DNA of 64,000 nucleotides from Neodontobutis hainanensis (Eukaryota > Chordata > Actinopteri > Gobiiformes > Odontobutidae). Under the pieces are notes generated by a model. It saw only the letters and a list, made by a program, of their open reading frames with translations. It ran no database searches and was not told the origin of the DNA. The position numbers were made by a program, and so were the translations under genes. Of this stretch, positions 61,101 through 64,000 are shown one piece after another (position 1 is the first letter of the stretch; every line of letters starts with the position of its first letter). The stretch spans positions 5,450,001 through 5,514,000 of the forward strand of contig JALDNG010000004.1 in NCBI GenBank assembly GCA_024349245.1, read 5' to 3'.

Positions 61101-63184
61101 AAGAAAGACATTTTCAGGGCACAAAAACAAATCTCACACATGCTGGCAGGCAGCCTTTTGATACAATTATTTTCTTTTCTAAATTGATAAGTGTAAAATT
61201 GAGGAGAGAGCCACATCAATACTGAAAACAACTGTATTGCAGTTTATCAGAGCCAGAATGATATCTCTTTCTCAGAGCAGCAGCTAGCCTCCCTCACAAT
61301 CATTGTTCTGGAGATGGAGAGTGAGCTTCCCATGTGAACACAGTGTAGGTATCTAAACCAAAACAAACATGTGCAAGACAATATTTCTGTACACCGGATG
61401 CCTGGTAAAGACAAACCCCTGACCCAAAGCATAGATTGACTTAAACCAATCTCTGACATCTATGTGGAACATGCAGGCTGTTTGTTGACCCAAAACGAAG
61501 TGATTTCCTCCAGCAGGGCTTTATCTGCCCAGCCAGTGCATGACATCACATTGGCTGCACAAAAAGAGATGGGCCAGCGGTGTGACAGACCAGGGCTGAT
61601 TAACCCACAGACTGCTTCCCTTTCAGCCAAGCCTGTCACCAATACTTCCTGGTGCTCACTATCTTAATCAAACACTTGATTTCCAGCAGGAAAATGTTAT
61701 TGTCTCAAAAAAATTTGAAAAATCTAAATAATAAAGAAACTATTATTCTGATAGTTGTGTACATAATGTAATAAATTTGAGTTGCCATGAAAGTTGATTT
61801 GTACAATCATTTTGCCCTTCAAAGAGAATCATTTCTGTTTTAATGAGTATAAAACATTGGTATTTTTCCTTTTGGAAATAGCCTTTGAAGATAAAACAAT
61901 CTTGAATGTAGATATGCCTTGTTTTTATTTACTTGTTTGGTGAATTTAACATTGTCTTTCATCTGTCTGCATAAACATAGTCATGTGTCTGGTTCACCTT
62001 CTTCTCAAGGCATCGCAGATTAGCCTAACTCTGTGTTTGTGTGTTTGTCACTTTCTTTCTAATACTATTGTGCCAGTGCAGTCTCACATACCTGAGGTAA
62101 GGCTTGGGTTTGGACCAGGAGTATGGGTGTGGCGGGACATCCAGAAATCCCCCACAGTAGTTCTCCTTCTTAAGATTCACGCGGGAAGAATAGTCCTCAA
62201 GACAGACCTCCCCATCAGGACTCAGATCCTCACCACCAGGCTCAACCTTCAGACTCATGGAGGGTGAATGGTCCAGCATGGTTTTACGTGTCTTGATGGG
62301 GATTCCCTCCCCCATGTCCACCACTCCATCTGTGGTTAGGGCATTAATGGCTGCCACGATAGCCGAGTTGGTGTACTGGTTGGTGTTGGCAAGCCAGTTC
62401 TCATCTGTGACACTAACCCTTGGAGACCCATGTGGGGAAGGAGTAGGTGACTGGTTGGGTGAGCAGGATGTCTGACGATATGGTACACCATTGAAGCTGT
62501 ACTTTCTTTTTCCCATTCCACTGCCATTGCCTGTGCCACCGCCTGTGCTGGATGGAGAGTTGGGTCTGGAGCAACGAGGTTGTGCTGGCCAGCCCTCTTC
62601 AGCTACAGCTCCTATCTGAGGGGAGGTGGACGGGGAATGATGAGGGGACGCGACAGGGCCGCTCGCGAGAGGGCAGGACAAAAGTGAGGATGAGCCTCGT
62701 GGAGAAACACATGGAGACTGCCAGGGGGAGTTCTGTGGGGAGTTCTCATAGTTGTAGAAACTAGACTCATAAGAGGACGCTTCAGAATTGCAGCTGCGTG
62801 AGGAAACGCTACTTGCAGGGCTGAGACAAGTAGGATCACGGTAGCCTTCGGCATTGGGCAGTGTCAGTGTAACAATGGAGTTTACACCTCGCTTGATGAT
62901 GTGGTCCTCACTGTTGCTCTCTTCTACCTCATCTTCAGGGTACTGGCTGTAGGCAGTGATCTCAATTCTTGGGCTTTCGAGCGCTGGAGCACCATTGGGT
63001 CTTAGGCCATGGGGCAGGTAATAAGTTGACCCTGTATTATGGTTATCATTTTGAAGGCTGTAGCCAGTCTGGAGGCAAGAGGTAACTGAGATGACTGGAC
63101 TGGTCTGTAAGGTGTGGTACTGACAAGAGTTTCCCATGCCCAGTGGAAGGGACAGGCTGACATTTGGTGTGTAGCTGTAAGCAT
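19067..63184 (-). CDS. nfatc1: nfatc1, calcium-regulated transcription factor (exons 2-10)
   Basis: NFATc1 is kept phosphorylated in the cytoplasm; calcineurin dephosphorylates it and it enters the nucleus to bind DNA with AP-1 and other partners. Exons, in transcript order: 63184-62092, 60661-60502, 52651-52449, 50647-50475, 49733-49593, 41187-41132, 39242-39110, 33665-33045, 19122-19067. All join in phase to 878 residues plus TAG. The protein resembles human NFATc1 more than NFATc2 or c3: APALESPRIEIT, LPALDWQLPS, PITVKQEPQELDQMYLDD and the end VNEIIRNDLSS. The exon with the start codon and the promoter lie upstream of the window (beyond 64000). The numbering assumes one upstream exon. Confidence 0.97.
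23090..23123. repeat. 14-bp perfect hairpin
   Basis: Arms CATCGTTTATTCTC (23090-23103) and GAGAATAAACGATG (23110-23123) with loop AACAGA. It is intronic in nfatc1 and its function is unknown. Confidence 0.85.
23840..24194 (+). mobile_element. Solo LTR with 5-bp target duplication
   Basis: The element starts TGTTACGG and ends TGTGACA, the TG...CA ends of an LTR. It is flanked by GGTGT at 23835-23839 and again at 24195-24199. Inside are a possible TATA-like GTTTAAAAG (about 23969) and the poly(A) signal AATAAA (about 24121), giving plus-strand orientation. It is 355 bp long. No gag or pol remains, so this is the product of LTR-LTR recombination. The 5-bp duplication suits the Ty3/Gypsy type, though the family is not proved. 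Confidence 0.85.
24210..24237 (+). repeat. 28-bp sequence, copy 1 of an inverted pair
   Basis: It contains the core TTGGATCCAAGTGGTTAC and is identical over 28 bp to the reverse complement of 28898-28925. It begins 11 bp after the target duplication of the solo LTR. Confidence 0.9.
28898..28925 (-). repeat. 28-bp sequence, copy 2 of an inverted pair
   Basis: Exact reverse complement of 24210-24237. The sequence outside the 28 bp does not align on either side. Confidence 0.9.
33045..33665 (-). CDS. nfatc1: nfatc1 exon 9: C-terminal transactivation region
   Basis: 621 bp, acceptor CCCCCTAG, donor GTAAGT. It begins APIIKTEPNDDFDSM and continues as a Pro/Ser/His-rich low-complexity region typical of the NFATc1 long isoform, ending PPIPITVKQEPQELDQMYLD. 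IKTEP and VKQEP are SUMO-consensus sites, at places where mammalian NFATc1 is known to be sumoylated. Reading through the donor would add about 32 residues before a stop at 32950, but no nearby poly(A) signal supports that form. Confidence 0.95.
37519..37541. repeat. (TG)n microsatellite
   Basis: About 11 uninterrupted TG units; likely length-polymorphic. Confidence 0.95.
37614..37637. repeat. (ATT)n microsatellite
   Basis: About seven to eight ATT units, 75 bp after the TG tract. Confidence 0.95.
39110..39242 (-). CDS. nfatc1: nfatc1 exon 8: end of the Rel region, second NLS
   Basis: 133 bp, acceptor GTATTTCAG, donor GTAATC (weak beyond GTAA). It encodes STLVVEIPPYKNQRITSPVH, then VNFYICNGKRKRSQYQRF and TYLPPN. 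GKRKRSQ is the conserved second nuclear localisation signal of NFATc proteins. Confidence 0.96.
39243..41131 (-). other. nfatc1 intron 7
   Basis: 1.9 kb. No exon, mobile element or notable repeat seen. Confidence 0.7.
41132..41187 (-). CDS. nfatc1: nfatc1 exon 7: 56-bp microexon
   Basis: Acceptor CTCAACAG, donor GTAAGT. With one carried G it encodes the 19 residues DGHHLWETEAKVDKESVKS, the counterpart of DGHHVWEMEAKTDRDLCK in mammalian NFATc1. It sits between introns of 1.9 and 8.4 kb and is easily missed by gene finders because of its size. Confidence 0.95.
41188..49592 (-). other. nfatc1 intron 6
   Basis: 8.4 kb of AT-rich sequence. I saw no exon and no recognised mobile element. Short CA-rich tracts lie near 46440-46480, and a short TCTG run lies near 45296-45312. 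Confidence 0.65.
49593..49733 (-). CDS. nfatc1: nfatc1 exon 6: start of the dimerisation (IPT) subdomain
   Basis: 141 bp, acceptor TGCAACAG, donor GTAAGC. It encodes QRSAQELPLVEKQSVDSYPV, then GGKMMLVSGLNFLPDSKVVF and VEKAQ. This begins the IPT/TIG-like half of the Rel-homology region, which contacts DNA and the AP-1 partner. Confidence 0.96.
49734..50474 (-). other. nfatc1 intron 5
   Basis: 741 bp, AT-rich, with nothing notable. Confidence 0.7.
50475..50647 (-). CDS. nfatc1: nfatc1 exon 5: end of the DNA-binding subdomain
   Basis: 173 bp, acceptor TCTGACAG, donor GTAAGT. It encodes [20 protein letters not shown], then NTRVRLVFRVHINQPNGR and SNPIEC. The wording is that of NFATc family Rel domains. 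One base (T) carries over to form Ser with the next exon. Confidence 0.97.
50648..52448 (-). other. nfatc1 intron 4
   Basis: 1.8 kb, with T-rich tracts near 51390-51430; no other feature seen. Confidence 0.7.
52449..52651 (-). CDS. nfatc1: nfatc1 exon 4: Rel-homology region
   Basis: 203 bp, acceptor CCCGCCAG, donor GTGAGT. It encodes LYGYMESEPLTLQLFIGTAD, then RPHAFYQVHRITGKTVST and LEIPLLPENNMRA, almost identical to mammalian NFATc1. The exon ends with AT, which joins T from the next exon as Ile. Confidence 0.97.
52652..60501 (-). other. nfatc1 intron 3
   Basis: 7.85 kb with no exon seen. It contains an 11-bp-arm inverted repeat at 56018-56051. Open frames here resemble no known protein. 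Confidence 0.65.
56018..56051. repeat. 11-bp perfect inverted repeat
   Basis: Arms GGGCTGATGGC (56018-56028) and GCCATCAGCCC (56041-56051) separated by 12 nt. Intronic in nfatc1. Confidence 0.8.
60502..60661 (-). CDS. nfatc1: nfatc1 exon 3: start of the Rel-homology region
   Basis: 160 bp, acceptor TTTTGCAG, donor GTAAGT. With the two bases AG from exon 2 it encodes 54 residues beginning SPSLPALDWQLPS and containing RAHYETEGSRGAVKA, the conserved DNA-contacting loop of NFAT Rel-homology domains. Confidence 0.96.
60662..62091 (-). other. nfatc1 intron 2
   Basis: 1.43 kb. No exon or repeat seen. Confidence 0.7.
62092..63184 (-). CDS. nfatc1: nfatc1 exon 2: regulatory domain
   Basis: This 1093-bp exon (acceptor TTTTCCAG, donor GTATGT) holds the calcineurin-responsive region. 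In order: the calcineurin docking motif PxIxIT as SPRIEITA; a serine-rich region LSPASSVSSRSCNSEASS; SP boxes HHSPSTSPQ, SRPNSPSS and SPTPSPHGSPRVSVTDENWL; a nuclear localisation motif KRKYSFNG between them; the TTDGVVDMGEG segment; a SUMO-type site LKVEP; and a second docking motif LxVP as FLDVPPHPYSW. It starts inside the codon before Ala-Tyr (G|AT), so one base comes from the upstream exon. It is open throughout with no frameshift. Confidence 0.97.
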
Positions 63185-64000
63185 CTGGAAAACAAACAAC
63201 ATGCAATTTAACTATATGAACTATGGTATATGGATACACAGCCAAACAAAGTTCTCAGACCCTTCACATTATGGGCGTAATTACCTGTGGTTGCATTTCA
63301 GAACAATGGCCCCTCACAAAATCTACCAATATGTCTTTGAGGGCTCCGCTGCCTCCCTGCTTTATAAACATCTGGAGAAGCTTAGCAATCATCTCTGAGC
63401 CTCTGAGTCCCAGTGTGTGGTTGCTGTGTAGTCGCAAGTTGCACCGCGACTCTGTTTGTTTGATCAGTTCATAAGGCTGTATTTGGCACTCCCTGCTGTC
63501 ATATGTACTCTACAGGAATTCCTCAAGCAGTGCTGATGGATGCTGTATTTGATTGATTGCATCACTCACTGAGTGAATTAGGCCCTCCCTTGTGGAAAAC
63601 TGACAGCACTCTCGCATCACTCTGAGCTTGTGATTAAGTCAAAGGGAGTTTGCTGCAGCAGTACACACAGATGTACTGACGCAAACAAAAACACACACAT
63701 GCAAGAACAAATCACAGCGACAAGTGCAACCATTAACAGACAACAGAAGTGGATAAGGAGAGCATTTCAGTTGGTGTTGGCTGGATGCTGTGTCAACAAC
63801 ACCTTTCTAATTTATTCTTCAATGAACGGCAACAGAATCAAACTTCTAGTTTGACAGTGAAAAGAATTCCCCTTGATACAGGGAGCTGTATTTGTGAAAC
63901 ACAACACGAGTATTCTGAATCATTTGGTGAGTGGCAATGAGTTAAAAATAACAGGAATAATACAGCACTAAAGTTTAGACTCAATGAATACAGCAAAATT
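63185..64000 (-). other. 3' part of nfatc1 intron 1
   Basis: Sequence upstream of exon 2 to the window edge. No first exon (neither a long nor a short N-terminal form) was recognised in it. In mammals, intron 1 of this gene is known to hold developmental enhancers, but nothing here can be assigned as one. Confidence 0.5.

Noticed and set aside
1..64000. CRISPR arrays, operons, phage or bacterial mobile islands
   Set aside because: The whole window reads as spliced vertebrate DNA. No spaced direct-repeat arrays or prokaryotic gene packing were seen.

Overview
The window is nuclear DNA from a bony fish, most likely a spiny-rayed (percomorph-type) teleost. The evidence is spliced vertebrate genes with mostly short GT-AG introns, a Tc1 element of the kind abundant in fish, hAT-type and foldback MITEs, a solo LTR, and a riboflavin transporter and an NFAT factor that resemble known vertebrate proteins closely. 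There are no prokaryotic operons, CRISPR arrays or phage genes. Ortholog names are given from remembered family sequences; no database search was run.

Three genes account for the coding DNA. (1) Positions 135-4879, plus strand: the 3' end of a spectraplakin (MACF1/dystonin family) gene. Thirteen exons encode the last spectrin repeats, two EF-hands, the GAS2 microtubule-binding domain and a short divergent tail; the 5' part lies outside the window. (2) Positions 9073-10929, plus strand: an SLC52A3-like riboflavin transporter in four coding pieces. Its large first coding exon carries two -1 frameshifts. (3) Positions 63184-19067, minus strand: nfatc1. Nine exons spread over 44 kb encode everything from the calcineurin-docking regulatory domain through the Rel-homology DNA-binding region to the C-terminal transactivation tail. 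The first exon and promoter lie beyond 64000. The nine exons join in phase into 878 residues plus a stop. The last 56-bp exon is separated from the rest by a 13.9-kb intron.

The layout is tandem plus-strand plakin and transporter genes (0-11 kb), a convergent intergenic gap (11-19 kb), and then nfatc1 on the opposite strand, whose introns fill 19-63 kb. Mobile DNA: a truncated Tc1 element whose terminal repeat touches a splice donor (331-1020), a second repeat fragment beside it, two copies of a foldback MITE inside plakin introns, a hAT-type MITE with an 8-bp target duplication (8377-8752), a solo LTR with a 5-bp target duplication inside nfatc1 intron 9 (23840-24194), and a doubtful piggyBac-like relic (about 11.7-11.9 kb).

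I found no previously undescribed multi-gene system. The observations most worth checking are the transposon-derived splice donor, a GC-AG intron, an in-frame stop-free 93-nt intron and an unusual short tail in the plakin gene; the two frameshifts in the transporter; and an unexplained 28-bp sequence present twice in inverted orientation 4.7 kb apart within nfatc1 intron 9.
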